Source: Saccharina japonica (Eukaryota > Sar > Phaeophyceae > Laminariales > Laminariaceae). From it: a DNA stretch of 64,000 nt. The stretch is from positions 403,635 to 467,634 of the forward strand of contig MEHQ01001025.1 of NCBI GenBank assembly GCA_008828725.1. Reading direction: 5' to 3'. A model generated the notes under the pieces. The model ran no database searches. It was not told where the DNA came from and saw only the letters and a program-made list of their open reading frames with translations. Each line of letters opens with the position of its first letter. Within the stretch, counting starts at the first letter, position 1. Of this stretch, positions 1 through 12,138 are shown piece by piece. The position numbers were made by a program, and so were the translations under genes.

Positions 1-250
1 ACGTACAGTATGTACATGTCTGAAACACGCCGTATTCGCACTGTTGTGATCGGCTGACAGAGATGTTGATGCGATTCCTGTTACATCGAAGAACGTCACG
101 GTGTGAACATACGAACGATTCTCCGTTGTTCTACGAGTATCCTCTTCCTGTTCTTGCTGATGTCTGATGCCGTGCTGTGTTCCGTCGCTGTTGGCATGCG
201 GGTGAGCACATGAAGTTGTACTCGTAATGGTCTGTAGTATCTTTGCATGG
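1..250. repeat. Dispersed repeat, copy 1
   Basis: This stretch aligns by eye, with many substitutions and small gaps, to 8670-8880 in the same orientation. Shared words include TTGATGCGATT, GTGCTGTGTT and TTGTACTCGTAAT, in the same order. No protein is conserved between the copies, so I read both as old copies of a non-coding dispersed repeat. Confidence 0.5.
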
Positions 251-525
251 AGAGTGATCTGGTTTGTTCAAGAATTTGAATAAACAACCGACCGTCACCG
301 CTATCGACTTTCCTTCGGCCGCTAAAACGATAGGATCTCGACGGTGGCACGGAAGGAACTTGTGCCGTCCCCTTTACTGTTCGCGGTTTGTTTAGTGCCA
401 CCCTGCGACGTGAAGCAACAGGTGTTTTTTTCGGGTGCGTGCGAGAAATGTTTAGCTCACAGACTAAACGTTTGCATCAAAGTTCATCTCAATATTTTAA
501 ATGTTGTTTTGGGCATCACACAAAC

Positions 526-765
526 TTACGTTTTTGTAGCTATCGTAGTCCTCGGGCTAAATATATTCGCGGATATCTCCCGCCGCTGACCGTTTTTCCG
601 TGCGGTGTTTTCACCGGGACGAACCCCAGTCTCCTGTGGACCGGCTCGCGCCACGGATCCGCCCGCTCCGCCCGTACCCGTCCCGTGTGCAGAGCAGCGT
701 CCGATGCGGGATCTGCGTAAAATCCTGCGCTGACAGCGTTTTTGCGCCTTCTGTGACTCGTGCAC
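526..765 (-). pseudogene. Coding-like repeat fragment, minus strand
   Basis: The minus strand holds an open frame of about 79 codons whose C-terminal part contains the peptide GQRREISA. The same peptide in similar surroundings is encoded on the plus strand at 10140-10290. The two copies keep the same spacing and frame between the DNA word GAGCGGGCGGATC and the GQRREISA codons. This suggests both descend from one coding sequence. I do not recognise the family. It could be an old transposon-borne open frame or a host exon that was copied. Confidence 0.3.
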
Positions 766-2282
766 TCAGTCCCAGCATGCGCGAATTATAGTATTTTATT
801 CGGGTGCGGGGTCTGCGACCTAAGATGTCCAGGGGGCGTCAGCTACCCTGCGGGTGTACCCTCGTGGCGTACCCTCGTGTGGGGGGGCGGGCGGGCGTCC
901 GTTCTACGATATGAATTACAGCCCCGACCGAAACACGCCTATTTATTGTGTTACCCTGAAGTGTGACAGGTAAAGGTGTTTTTTGGTTGGGCGACAGTAG
1001 AGGCTTGAACCAACAAGTACGATCGGTGTTCAGGGTAGAAAGCACCACCTCCACTCAATCTGCAGGTCATGTTGACGCAGGGTATATCACGCCCAAGGTT
1101 CTTCTGTATAAGTTAGTGAGCTGTATAACTTAATGAGCGGCCTGTGCATTGCATTCGACATCCCCTCTTTGCTATGCCCGAGGGTCGATAGAGGGTTGAT
1201 TTTTCCCGGGGGTTTCCACACAAAACATACACATATATATCCGAACACACGCTCGAGCTCGCGAAGAGAGGGAAAGCCAGAGAGACAGCTCGCAGCCGAG
1301 AAAATAGACAGGAACACAGGTTATGAGGTCAAAGGTAACGGCACGAGTGTGCGAACAGATCGGTCGATTAAATTGCCTGTTGTTGCCACACACGGAGCCC
1401 ACTTATCCTTGCTTCATGGCAAAATGAAACAACGCGGATGAAACATCGAATCGGTGAGTGATGGGCGATAAAATGTAAAAATGCCGGTTGGAGTCATTGC
1501 GCCATATTATTTATGTCGGATCAAATATCGAGTTGATGTTTGATTGGCGACATATCCATGTACTGATTCAAGTGGGAGTAAGCAGGACTTTTGGGAGGGG
1601 ACGGCAAAAAACTCGATGGGACTATACTTTACAATGGTGCTGAAAGGCTGTGGGCTCGGGCATTTAATTTGACTGTAGCCCAGCAACTAAGGTCAATGGG
1701 AATATATCGCCATGATAAGAGTTGTGATTGGATGCAGACAACGAACTCCGCCGCACGCTCACGCTGCTGTACTGCTGCTGCTCACTATGGTGTATCTAAC
1801 TGCAGCGAGCGCAGCAGCCAGAGAGCAACGCGGACATACCCAAGGCATAAAGTTTGACGGAAGCAGCCTCCCTGACAGCCCCGAGGCCGGCGAGGATACC
1901 CTTATCCGTACAACAAACAAATACTCGTATCTACAGCAGTCGTTGGTCGAAGTTGATCAGTATAAACACAGAAGCTGAAAAAAAGAAAGTACATACGAAG
2001 TATAATACAAGCGGCGAATGCCACACAGGCCAACGACTATCTGTCAGGGCAAACATTTTGCGACGACTGACTGCTGCTGCTCGCTGCGCGTTGCTTGATG
2101 CTGTTATTGTGGCGGCGAGAGGCCATCTCCCCCACAAACGGACGGACGTCGAGTGGCAAAGAGAAAAAACACGTCGCGAAAATACTCGCAGCTCTGCCAT
2201 GTGTAAAGTTGAAATAATACGGAGTTCTATTTTTTATTTTGCCATCCGACAATAGAGTTACTTACAGTTGTCATCCTTAACG
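766..2282. other. No supported gene
   Basis: Only short open frames with no recognisable domain are seen on either strand. The sequence has scattered short palindromes and the word TACTCGTA, which is frequent across the window. I see nothing else here. Confidence 0.5.
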
Positions 2283-3130
2283 GGCTCGGTTGGCACATGC
2301 CTGGCCTCTCAGAGCTCCCACTTGAACATCGCCTCCTTCTATTACTTGCGGAACCTTCCTGCCTTTCTTTGCTTTCTTGCTTTTTCTCTTTTTTTTGTTT
2401 CTTCGAAAACCACACACAGCTCAACTCAGCTCACACTAACACACCAAACCCACTGAACCCCAGACAAAACATATCACACAAATTTCAAGATATTTTTCAA
2501 AATAATAAATAAAAAGTCATGGAGTGGATCTTCAACACTCGAGTCAGAATAACAAAAGCAATCAAAACTGATCGAGATACGAGTAGCCGCTCCCACACTG
2601 AACTCAATATAAAACGTCCGAAGAACAATATTGACCAAACACAAAAAAATCTGAATTGAAAAAAGTCAAATTCGAGCGAAATTCGTAGTCCCTACCACAC
2701 TGCCAGGTATCATGTTATACGAACTACGAAGTACCACACCGTAGTAGCACAAAGAGCGCAAACCACACACAGCTTAGATCAGCTCAGCTCAGCAACGCGG
2801 ATCTAGCTTTTTTCATACACACCAGGGATCATACGAAGTACGACGTACCGTATATAATCCCAAGAAAGGCACACCCAGCTCAACTCGTCTCACACAGCAG
2901 CGCAGCGCAGTGCAGCGCCGTGCGATGCTGTGCTGTGCCTTCTCTTTCGTACATATTGAAACCACTATGTATGTATGATACGTACATACCTGCATGCGGC
3001 GTCCGGGTGGTTTTCGTGCAGCATGGAGCTCTTGGCATTGCGAGTAGCATGTAGCCTGTTTGCACTTGAACGTTTGGACCATGTGTTCGGTTCCATTCTT
3101 CCTTGTGAGCGAACGGCAAAGCGGGGCCGT
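2283..3130. repeat. Long dispersed repeat, copy 1 (pairs with 14155-15250)
   Basis: Several landmarks recur in the same order at 14155-15250: a CTCTCAG..CTCCCACTT segment, a run of ACACTAA / TTTCAAGATA words, an A-rich stretch, a TGTGCTGTGCCTTCTCTTTCG-like segment (seen as GTGCTTTCTCTTTCG in the other copy), and a segment around GGAGCTCTTGGCATT. Conservation is patchy. No open frame is shared, so this looks like a non-coding or fully decayed element. Confidence 0.5.
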
Positions 3131-4018
3131 TGTACATCGTACAAACGTGTTCCACTTCGACTTGAATCGAACGTCTTCTACAGTAGTACCACAGTACTGT
3201 AATAGTCTGTCTTCTATCACTTTGAACCAATAAGCATCCCATTTTCCTTTCTTGAAGGCTCCGACTTACACCTTCGTCCCTGGCAAACGCTCGTTAAACC
3301 TACTCCTCGTCAATGATCCATCCCCACGCCCTTGGCAGCGGTGCTCCGGTTTCTCCCGTTCTCCTCTAGCAGCCTGGTAGTCCCTCAGTGCCAATTTGTA
3401 TCGGTGCACTCGGCGTGAGGTCGCGACCTGGGTGATCACGGAGATTACTTGGATTAGCCGTTCTTTGCAGACGCCCTTCCATACGTTCAAGTCAAGGACG
3501 ATAGCTGATTTTTGGTCTTTACTTTGCTAAACATATCCCAATGAGTTTAACTGATTTGTTTGTTCAAATACGCTTATAGACACAATGGGCGTGTAACTGC
3601 AGCGCTCGAGATGGCTTCGCTGTAGAAGGCACCAGGGTAAAACAATAGAATCTCGGTACGAGCTACGGCCGCCCGCATGGACAATGCCTGCGTAAGCCTC
3701 TTTGGAGACGGATATGTAGACTACATGTATTCCTTCTTTCCTTTCATTTAGTTTGTTTATTTTCTTTACTCTCCTCTTTGCTTAGCTGGGCAGTTTGCTG
3801 CAGCCGTAAATAAGGAGCTACAGCAGCAGCAGCAGCAGCTGTGCAGCAATAATATACTTCCTCTGACACATAAGTTAGCTCGATTATGGTGCGCAAATCA
3901 TATACGATACGTACTTCGTATATTTTGAACGGAAGGGCGTACGATGCTATAGTTACGTTCATTGAAATAATACAGTCACGGAGATGGCCATGAAAAACAT
4001 GTATATACAAAATTCCAA
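3131..4018. other. No supported gene; short CAG tract
   Basis: No domain-bearing frame is seen. A short CAG tract lies near 3818-3840. The stretch runs directly into the ACCGG-rich satellite. Confidence 0.45.
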
Positions 4019-4019
4019 C

Positions 4020-5625
4020 GGAATGTTCGGTAGGGTATACCGGTACCAGGGGTATATTTGTTGCGCGTACCGAACTTACCGAAGTGTCGGGTGCCGGTAT
4101 TGAAAAAATACCGAACTTACCGAAATGTCCGGTACCGGTATTGAAAAAGGACCGAACTTACCGGAGATGTCCGGTACCGGTATTGAAAAAGTACCGAACT
4201 TACCGAAGTGTTCGGTAAAGTATTAAGCACACTACCGAGAAAATACCGGTACCCCCGGTATTGTGGACGAGGGTATACCGGTATGTACCCGAGGTATATA
4301 TCGGTCAGTGTACCAAACCTACCGAAGTGTCAGGTACCAGTATTGGAATATTGGACTTACCGAAGTGTCGGGTGCCGGTATTTTAAAATATGCCGAACTT
4401 ACCGAAGTATCGGGTACCGGTATTGAAAAAATACCGAACTTACCGAAGTGTTCGGTACAGTATTAAGCACACTACCGAGAAAATACCGGTGCCCCCGGTA
4501 TTGTGGACGAGGGTATACCGGTATATACCCGGGGTATATATAGGTGAGTGTACCGAACCTACCGAAGTTTCAGGTACCGGTTGGAAAAATATCGAACTTA
4601 CCGAAGTGTCGGGTACCGGTATTGAAAACATACCGAACTTACCGAAGTGTCGGGTACCGGTATTGAAAAATACGGAACTTGCCGACGTGTTCGGTAAGGT
4701 ATTAAGCACACTACCGATAAAATACCGGTACCCCCGGTATTGTGGACGAGGGTATATCGGTATGTACCCGGGGTATATTTAGGCGAGTGTACCGAACCTA
4801 CCGAAGTGTCAGGTATCGGTATTGGAAAAATATCGAACGTACCGAAGTGTCGGGTACCGGTATTGAAAAATACCGAACTTACTGAAGTGTCGGGTACCGG
4901 TATTGAAAAATCCCGAGGTCGGTAAGGTATTAAGCCCACTATCGAGAAAATCCCAGTACCCCCGGTACTGTGGACGAGGGTATACCGGTATGTACCGGGG
5001 GTATATTTAGGTGAGTGTACTGAACCTACCGAAGTGTCAGGTACCGGTATTGAAAAATACCGAACGTACCGAAGTGTCGGGTATCGATACTGAAAAAATA
5101 CCGAACCTATCGAAGTGTCGGTTACCGGTATTGAAAAAATACCCAGTTCGGTAATGTATGAAGCACATTACCGAGAAAATACCGGTTCCTCCGGTATTAT
5201 TGTGGACGAGGGTATGTACCCGGGGTATATTTAGGTGATTGTACCGAACCTACCGAAGTGTCAGGTACCGGTATTGGAAAAATACCGAACTTTTCGAAAT
5301 GTCGGGTACGGGTTTTGAAAAAAAACGAACTTACCGTAGGGCCGGGTACCGGTATTGAAAAAAGAACGAACTTACCGGAGTGTCGGGTACCGGTATTGAA
5401 AAAATACCCAACTTACCGAAGTATCGGGTACCGGTATTGAAAAAATATCGAACTTACCGAAGTGTCGGGTACCGGTATTGGAAAAATACCGAACTTACCG
5501 AAGTGTCGGGTACCGGTAATGGAAGCATACCGAACTCAGCCAAGTGTCAGGTATCGGTATTTACCGAGGAAATACCCCGGGTATACTTTGGTACATATCC
5601 TACCGAAGATACCCTAAATAATGTG
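4020..5625 (+). repeat. Hierarchical ACCGG-rich satellite, block 1
   Basis: A unit of about 40 bp is repeated many times with point variation. Its parts read CCGAACTTACCGAAGTGTC, then GGGTACCGGTATTGAAAAA. Every 220-260 bp a longer segment interrupts it, containing TATTAAGCACACTACCG, CCCCCGGTATTGTGGACG and GGGTATACCGGTATGTACC. The result is a higher-order repeat. Short open frames run through it (peptides like LTEVSGTGI), but they are by-products of a period near three and not evidence of a gene. The block ends with GGTATACTTTGGTACATA, which also ends block 2. Confidence 0.85.
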
Positions 5626-6364
5626 TACTTGTAGCAACAGCAAACAGATGGCGGTGGCGACGGCGGGGAAAACGGCAATGCTGCCGCCGCCATCCCAACC
5701 ACGTAGCAAGCGTCAGCACGGTTAGCAGCAGCACCAGCCCCAACAAGATCAACAGCAGCAAAATACACCAGCAGAGGGGCAGCAGCAGCAGCAGATCTAA
5801 CTTGGGCAATGCGCTGCTGCTGCGGGCTTTACTGTATATTTGATACAGTTGACGCGTGCCACTGCCATCGGGTGCTACGCTTGGAGCCCTTCCTACACCC
5901 CAATCTCCCAACTTCGAAGCTCGGCATGCAGTTTAGATCATCGTCGACCTCGCGTAGTGCTGCTACAGCTGCTGCTGGTACATCAGTGTTTTTATATAAT
6001 TAGAGCAGCGATGGATTCGAGATGTCGCATTCAAGTCCGTATATAGGATGTATAGTACGAGTACTTTTTCAGGCGAGCAGTCGAAGCTTATGCCACTACA
6101 CGAAGTTTGCGCAGAGCGTGCCATAGCACCGCCTCGGCGGCGCTTGGAACCCCACCGGCACGAGTTGGTTATAAGATCATTTATCATTTCGCTCCGTACT
6201 CTCGGCGATTGTTGTGCTGTGTCTACAGCGGTCGTGGTGGGTGTGAGATGAGTGCTTTGTGTCACTCCAGAGCCAAGGACCAGATGCGTAAATGTAGAGA
6301 AGACTGCTGCTGCCACAAATAAATATATTGCATAATGTCCTAATGTGTGTCCGTACTGCATACA
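5626..6364. other. Unique spacer between satellite blocks
   Basis: The sequence has CAG/CAA-rich words (5680-5830 and near 5970) but no satellite units. Open frames on both strands are short and low in complexity. No gene is supported. Confidence 0.4.
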
Positions 6365-6962
6365 TACCCGGTCCCCCGGTGTCGAGGTCGCACCGGTCAC
6401 CGCCGGTATTGTGGTCGAGGGTATACCGGTGCCGGGGGTATATTCGGGTAGGCGTACCAAACTTACCGAAGTGTAGGGAACTGGTATTGAAAAAGCACTG
6501 AACTTACCGAAGTTTCGGGTACCGGTATCGGAAAAATACCGAATACCGAAGTGTCGGGTACCGACACCAAAACAGTACCGAACTTACCGAAGTGTCGGGT
6601 GCCGGTATTGAAAAAGTACCGAACTTACCGAATTGTTCGGTAGGGTATCGAGCCCGGTACCGAACAAATACCGGTACCCCCGGTATTGCGGTCGAGGGTA
6701 TACCGGTACCTGAGGTATATTTGGGCGGGTGTACCGTTTTTACCGAAGTGTCCGATACCGGTATTGGAAAAATACCGAACTTACCGAAGTGTCGGGTACC
6801 GGTATTGAAGAAATACCGAACTTACCGCAGTGTCGGGTACCGGTATCGAGGCCATACTGAACTTGCCGAAGTGTCGGGTATCAGTATTTACCGAGAAAAT
6901 ACCCCCGGTATACTTTGGTACATACCCTACCGAACATACCTTTATAAAAATCCGAGTTCCTA
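6365..6962 (+). repeat. Hierarchical ACCGG-rich satellite, block 2
   Basis: The units are the same as in 4020-5625 and in the same orientation, including the GTCGAGGGTATACCGGT segment of the long unit and the shared terminal word GGTATACTTTGGTACATA. Either one array was split by the 5626-6364 sequence, or the array was duplicated. Confidence 0.85.
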
Positions 6963-6965
6963 TCG

Positions 6966-7271
6966 TTGAGAATCTGTGGGTCAAGATACCTTATTTTGGA
7001 CAAAATGTTGGGAATGTTTTTGAGATTTGTTTTGAGAATTTCCGGGGTAAGCGCACGCACGGCAGAGGCCGGAACGTTGGAAATGGTGTTGAAACACGAC
7101 GCGGACGCCTTCAGCGTGGCGTGGGACTACCTAGCGTCCAGCGACAGCGAGGACTATGTACTTGTTTTGTTTTGTGTGTTTTTTGCTCCCGGAAAAGGGG
7201 CGAAATATGGCCTTTTTAGGGCCGACAAAGATTTCCAAGATATCATCACCAACGGCATCGGGCACGGTTAA
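6966..7271 (+). CDS. Possible short coding frame or exon, unknown
   Basis: An open frame of about 100 codons includes a segment rich in charged residues (TLEMVLKHDADAFSVAW) that looks more protein-like than its neighbours. A possible splice acceptor (CACGCACGGCAG) precedes that segment near 7064, and a weak donor follows DSEDY near 7157. The frame also stays open to a TAA. I do not recognise the product. It starts just outside the satellite and may be an exon of a gene that I cannot assemble. Confidence 0.22.
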   Translation: MRICGSRYLILDKMLGMFLRFVLRISGVSARTAEAGTLEMVLKHDADAFSVAWDYLASSDSEDYVLVLFCVFFAPGKGAKYGLFRADKDFQDIITNGIGHG

Positions 7272-7299
7272 GGACCCGTGTAAACGTAATCGACCTAAC

Positions 7300-8103
7300 T
7301 TATGTGTTTGGGATGTGACCGTTGCATCCGCTACACCGCTTCTCTGTACAGCTTGCGATTATTTGGCCCTTCCTGCCACACTTGAAGCACTTCCCTACCA
7401 AAGTACTACCTTCGATGGCCTTGGCGCTACTGCCATTGCCACCGGCAGTCGCGGCTGAGTCTCCACCGGACTCACCCCTGGGGTATGCACCCCTCTCTTC
7501 CAGCCCTCCTTGGCCGGTTGGGCTGACCCCTGGCTGGGCAACTTCGACAGGAAGCGGTTTTCCCGCGTCCCGTCGTCCAAACATTCCGCAAATCGTCATC
7601 ACGAAAAATCGTCTCTCCTGCTGCCGTAGTACCTCGTACAGCAATGATGAGTCCTGCCCCTCGTGGGCTCTTCCCTACAGCAGCAGCACTTTTCTTGGCG
7701 CTGCTGGACTCCAATTGGCCAAGGGCTGCTTCAACAGCAGCAGGAGTCTCTCGTACAAGTGTGGGTTCTGCCCTTCTTGGGCTCTCCCCTACGGCAGCAC
7801 TACTCTCGGCGCTGGCGGACTCCAATTGGCAAATGCATGCTCCAACAGTAGCGACAGTAGTCTCTCTTAAAGCAGTGAGTACAGCAGTGGCAGCAGTGGT
7901 TCCTGCCCCTGCTGAACGCTGCCCTTAGCGCCGCTGGACCCCGATCGGCCGTTGTCCGTCGTGAACTCGGCCATCATGCTCCTCATGGCATGCACCGTTA
8001 ACATTTTCCAATGCTCGATCGTGAACTGAAGATCACTCCTCAGCTCTCGAACCTCATCTTTGGGGAGGTCTTGCTCTTCCTGAGCTGGCCCGTTTGAAGA
8101 CAT
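7300..8103 (-). pseudogene. Gag-like remnant with zinc knuckle, minus strand
   Basis: Three overlapping minus-strand frames follow one another from 8103 down to 7300 with frameshifts between them. The first starts with a charged helical segment (DEVRELRSDLQFTIEHW). The middle part carries an internal repeat (SPRRAEP.. / SPRGAGL..). The last ends with CFKCGRKGQIIASC, a Cys-x2-Cys-x4-[His]-x4-Cys knuckle in which the expected His is Gln. That order, variable linker then knuckle, is typical of retrotransposon Gag nucleocapsids. No protease or reverse transcriptase follows downstream. I read it as a broken gag fragment; the superfamily is unclear. Confidence 0.45.
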
Positions 8104-9013
8104 CCTTGACTTCTTGTTCCAAACCTGAAAACGTCAAGCTTTTGAGTCCAGTGTGTTTGCAGTTTCCAAATCTGGCTGCCCTGACTGTTCCGCAGTCTGA
8201 TGAGATGCTTTAAGGTCGTTGCAACAGAGGACAGAACGAGAGAGAGACAGAGCGGAGTGCTCGAGTTCTCCTTCCGCACGAGGCAAAATGCCATAATAAC
8301 GCCTGCGAATATATACGCAACCCTCTATTTTTTTGTAACCGTCATTCATTGCTGACTTGCTGACACCATCCAAACGAACATCCCAGATTCCAGAGTCCAG
8401 AGGATTAAACGGAGAAATCGAACATATCAGCAATATAGACACCTTACTGCCACCCATCGGTGTGGCTACGGTGACAAGCACCGCGCGAGTAATTGCTGCA
8501 CTGTGCCAACCGGCGACGTGAGACACGGTGTGGGACACGCAGAGCTACAGTAGTTCAATACAGCAGTATGTCATATATTATTTTCTACCAGGTACGTATG
8601 TATGCCCGTATCACACGTACGCACGAGAGAGGAGGCTGGGTTCGTGTCATACGTGCGTATCTAAACGCGTTTGATGCTGGTGCTGCTGTGATCGTCTGAC
8701 AGCTTTTGATGCGATTGCTGTGTACAACGAACGTTACGGTGTGATTATCATTTTCAGTTGTTATCCTCCTCCTCTTTTTCCTGGTATCATCTGATTGCGT
8801 GCTGTGTTTTACGGTCGTTGGCGTACGCGTGAGCAAAGACACTTGTACTCGTAATCTTAATAGTGGTCCGTGGTGGCTCGGCATCGATACCAATTCCCGC
8901 CGCTTGTATTGTACGTAATCGTGCTGTGAATAGTATCGCAATCGAATGGGTATCATTCGCGTTGCTTGTCTCCATTTCCGATTGTTGTGAGGGTGTATGC
9001 AGAGCAGGTATTT
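8104..9013. repeat. Intergenic; holds dispersed repeat copy 2 (8670-8880)
   Basis: The part at 8670-8880 matches 1-250. The rest has no supported gene. A short minus-strand frame at 8134-8538 may be the decayed upstream part of the gag-like remnant, but nothing in it is recognisable. Confidence 0.4.
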
Positions 9014-9014
9014 T

Positions 9015-9080
9015 ATTATATGTACAAGGGGCTTCGCCGGCGGCCTGGACGGCCGCCAGTCGCGGCCTTGCGTGATGCCG
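9015..9080 (-). repeat. GC-hairpin dispersed repeat, copy 1
   Basis: Contains a perfect 7-bp hairpin GGCGGCC-tggac-GGCCGCC, flanked by GGGGCTTCGCC on one side and CGCGGCCTTGCGTGAT on the other. The reverse complement recurs at 54998-55066, and a more diverged copy is at 59895-59968. Confidence 0.6.
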
Positions 9081-10139
9081 GAATGTTAGCAGCATTGTAG
9101 CGAAGGACGGAGGTCAGACGTAATGCCAAGAGTTATACGTACACGTTGTTAGTTAGCAGCAGCGTTGTGTCGAAGGATGGAAATCAGACGTACTGCCAAG
9201 AGTTGAGAGCGCTCTGCACACTGCCCGCGGAGAGTGGCAACCGTATTCGTAATACATGTGATACTGCTACTGCTGTGCCCATATACGTGTGTGCTCGTAT
9301 GTATCTTGGTCACAAACCTGACACATGCGCATTGTATGCTGTACACGGTGTGGGCCTACACACCTACACATACATCTATCTTCGAAATTCGAAACAGGCG
9401 AACAACGGCGACAACAGCAACAGCAGCAAGCAACTGATACATGCGTGTATCTTTGATAGTGGTCATACATATCTAACCCACATACTTTGAACTGCTCACA
9501 GCTCGGGGTAGGTACTGTTATAGTACAGCAGTAGTAGTAGTACTGATACATACCTGGTACATGTTTTCGATATATACCCGATGCACGTATACATGTACGC
9601 GCCTCCTACGTATACGCCAGAGAACAAAAAACAAAAACGGTAAAAAACGACAAAAAATGGTGTTTTCCCATCCCCGTTTGCCAATGCCATTTTTTTACGT
9701 TGAAACCCTCAACAGCATGCAGCGCGTAGTCCGCTAAAAAGATGCGACCACAGCTGCTGCCGTACAAATTATAGGAGCTCCGCAACAACATTGACAGTGC
9801 ATGAGCTGCTACTCTCCGTATCACACGTGCTACTTGCTGTAGACTACATACATACATACGTACACGTACACGTACAGCAGCAGGAGCTCTCTCTCGCAAA
9901 AAAAATATTGATGGCAGTTCTCGACAAAGCCTGGGTGGCATGTATGTGTTCTCGGGGCGTCTCAGATCTGAGCACACAGCCTCCCGCGCAGGCCTCCACC
10001 ATGTTGACGGCGGTCGGGAAGCCGACCCCCCCCACGGGTCGGAGGTCAGAGAACACGTACGGGAAAAAACCACGCGAAGACATACGCGTTGTCGGTGGGC
10101 AATGTGCCCAAACGCTCACAGGGCACGATTTTTCGGAGA
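9081..10139. other. No supported gene
   Basis: Short open frames only. The stretch holds GTACGTAC-type low complexity (9840-9880) and CAG/CAA words. I see no RNA gene or mobile-element end. Confidence 0.4.
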
Positions 10140-10300
10140 TCTCGTCGTAGATCTCGAGTTCGAGGCCTCGCGCGCGCGCTACGGCGCCGAGCGGGCGGAT
10201 CAGCTAAGCCGGCGGTTGCGGGCGAGGCGGGGGCACGCCTCAGCGAAGAAACCGCGCGGAGAGGCGGTCAGAGGCGGGAGATATCCGCAGACCTAAGGAT
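10140..10300 (+). pseudogene. Coding-like repeat fragment, plus strand
   Basis: This matches the reverse complement of 560-740, sharing GAGCGGGCGGATC and CGGGAGATATCCGC and encoding GQRREISA in the same relative frame. The open frame extends from 10089 to 10514, but only this central part is conserved. Family unknown. Confidence 0.3.
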
Positions 10301-10850
10301 GTGCATATGTGATAAGCGAACTAACATATATATATTGATGCAGAACATATACATGTACGTACGCAGACGGTGTGGAAGCAGCCAACGCCGATATAGAAAA
10401 GGCATGGTGAAGGTGAACGCTGTCGAGCCATGGAGGTCGTCGCGTTGTTATCTGAAGAATATAACCGAAACCGGCACGAGTTTCTGTGTGAAAATGTCAA
10501 GGTCGTTCGGGTAGTCGCCGCCGTAGACTTGGCGTTGGACTAGCCCGGCCTAAACGAAGTACCTGGTAGAACATTCTGCGCATGGGACCACCCAATTGCA
10601 TCAGCAGGACTGCTGTTTGTTGTTGTTGGTGTTGGCCATGGCTGAACTATGAACGACGAGAAGCCCAAGAGATGGTGACGCAAAAACTGCGTACGTCAAA
10701 CGCATACCAACACAGAGTCACTGTTGCTGTTCGGACAGAGCTGGCGGGGCGCGGAGGGGGGCGGCTTTTCCCAGTGACGTAATTATGACGTATGACCCAC
10801 TGTATTATAGGTATTTTAATATATGATAGTTTTAGGTGCTATCACGACAA
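10301..10850. other. No supported gene
   Basis: No recognisable frame. The word TGACGTAATTATGACGTA near 10775 resembles tandem CRE-type bZIP sites, but I have no evidence that it is functional. Confidence 0.35.
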
Positions 10851-11081
10851 CTAAATTAAATCTCCAAATCCCCTGCCTTTCAACAATGTTTTGACGTTCA
10901 GTTCCATCGATGTTTTGCGACCCCCTACATATAACTTGCTACTTGATCCAACTTCAACCAATTTATGCGTCTGTCGCCAATCGAGTATCAATTCGATAGG
11001 TGATCTGATCTTTACAATTTGTAATTTGGCGTTAAGCCCCATCCGGCACATGGATAGTATGTCGCTACTGTACTCACGCAC
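10851..11081 (-). CDS. Unrecognised coding-like frame, minus strand
   Basis: A 76-codon minus-strand frame has ordered, non-repetitive composition (for example PIELILDWRQTHKLVEV and LYVGGRKTSMELN). It ends at a stop near 10851, and another minus-strand frame lies upstream at 11094-11348. The ILDxxxTHxLV spacing faintly recalls the DSGAT region of copia-type proteases, but the catalytic DSG is absent, so I do not assign it. A decayed retroelement fragment is the most likely alternative. Confidence 0.22.
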   Translation of the reverse strand: MREYSSDILSMCRMGLNAKLQIVKIRSPIELILDWRQTHKLVEVGSSSKLYVGGRKTSMELNVKTLLKGRGFGDLI

Positions 11082-12138
11082 AAATTCGATATTTCATCTG
11101 AAACATTTCAAAAGATGGCCGGGGGGGGGGGAGGGGACCCCTGACCGCTTCTTAAGAATGGTGTTCCTTTGTCGAACGGCAGGAAGCCAGTTGTTGTTGC
11201 ACTGCTGCATCCAATCTGTGCGTTTGCCGAGCCGTGCATGTATCCGCCGATAGAGCTGCCGCTGTAGTAAGTCTGAGCGGAAGGCGGACCATACTTGCGA
11301 GTCCTTGCGACAATAGATCAGATATATATGCATATGTACAATCAGCACGCGTATTTATAATAATTTTATCTAATCAGCATGCGTATGTACATGCGGCCGG
11401 CTTCAAACCCCAGGGCCAGTGATGTGAACCGAAAATGAAAATGGTCTAGGTCGGTTTTTCGGTTTCTCACCGAAAAGTCGGTCGGTTTCGGTCGGTTTTT
11501 TTTTAAAACCGAAAAAAAAACGAAACCGAAAACGAGCATTTTCGGTCGGTTTTTCGGTCGGTTTCCCGACTAAACTACGTAGCCAATTGGTCCACATTTC
11601 GAAGGGTTCGGTGCGCATGTGTTGGCAGAATGTGACGAGATTATCGTCGTATGGTGTCAAGTGGCCCTCCTGCAGTACCTGCGTCAGCTGCGCCACACAC
11701 GGTACAGGCCGACATTTTTTTTTTACAAAATAAAAATCAATACTGCTGTAGGATACAATAACATAACGAGGGCACGAGGGCACTGCTGATTGATGTGCAG
11801 TCCAGATACCATGTATTATGTATATATGATGTAATGATATATTATAGATAAATCTTGCAGCGTACAGCTAACACCATCAATAACTCTAGGTTGCTGAAGG
11901 GGGGGCTGTGACCGTGCGTACCCGCCTCTTCCTCCGGCTCAAGGTCAGAGTCAGCACTGCCGCCTGAACCGCACATATTTATCCTTCGCAGTCTCTCGCG
12001 ACGCACTGTTGTACCGCTGTACCCTGTGCGACTCTTGTTGCTGCTGCTGCTTGCTGTGTGCCATGTGTTGTGTGCGTATCCATGTCCATACATATACAAC
12101 GGGGTTTCCATGTAGATATGTAGGCGTTATTGACCTTA

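Noticed and set aside
4208..5634. Chain of 60-130-codon frames with LTEVSGTGI repeats
   Set aside because: They follow the 40-bp satellite in several frames and on both strands, with no start context or codon bias.
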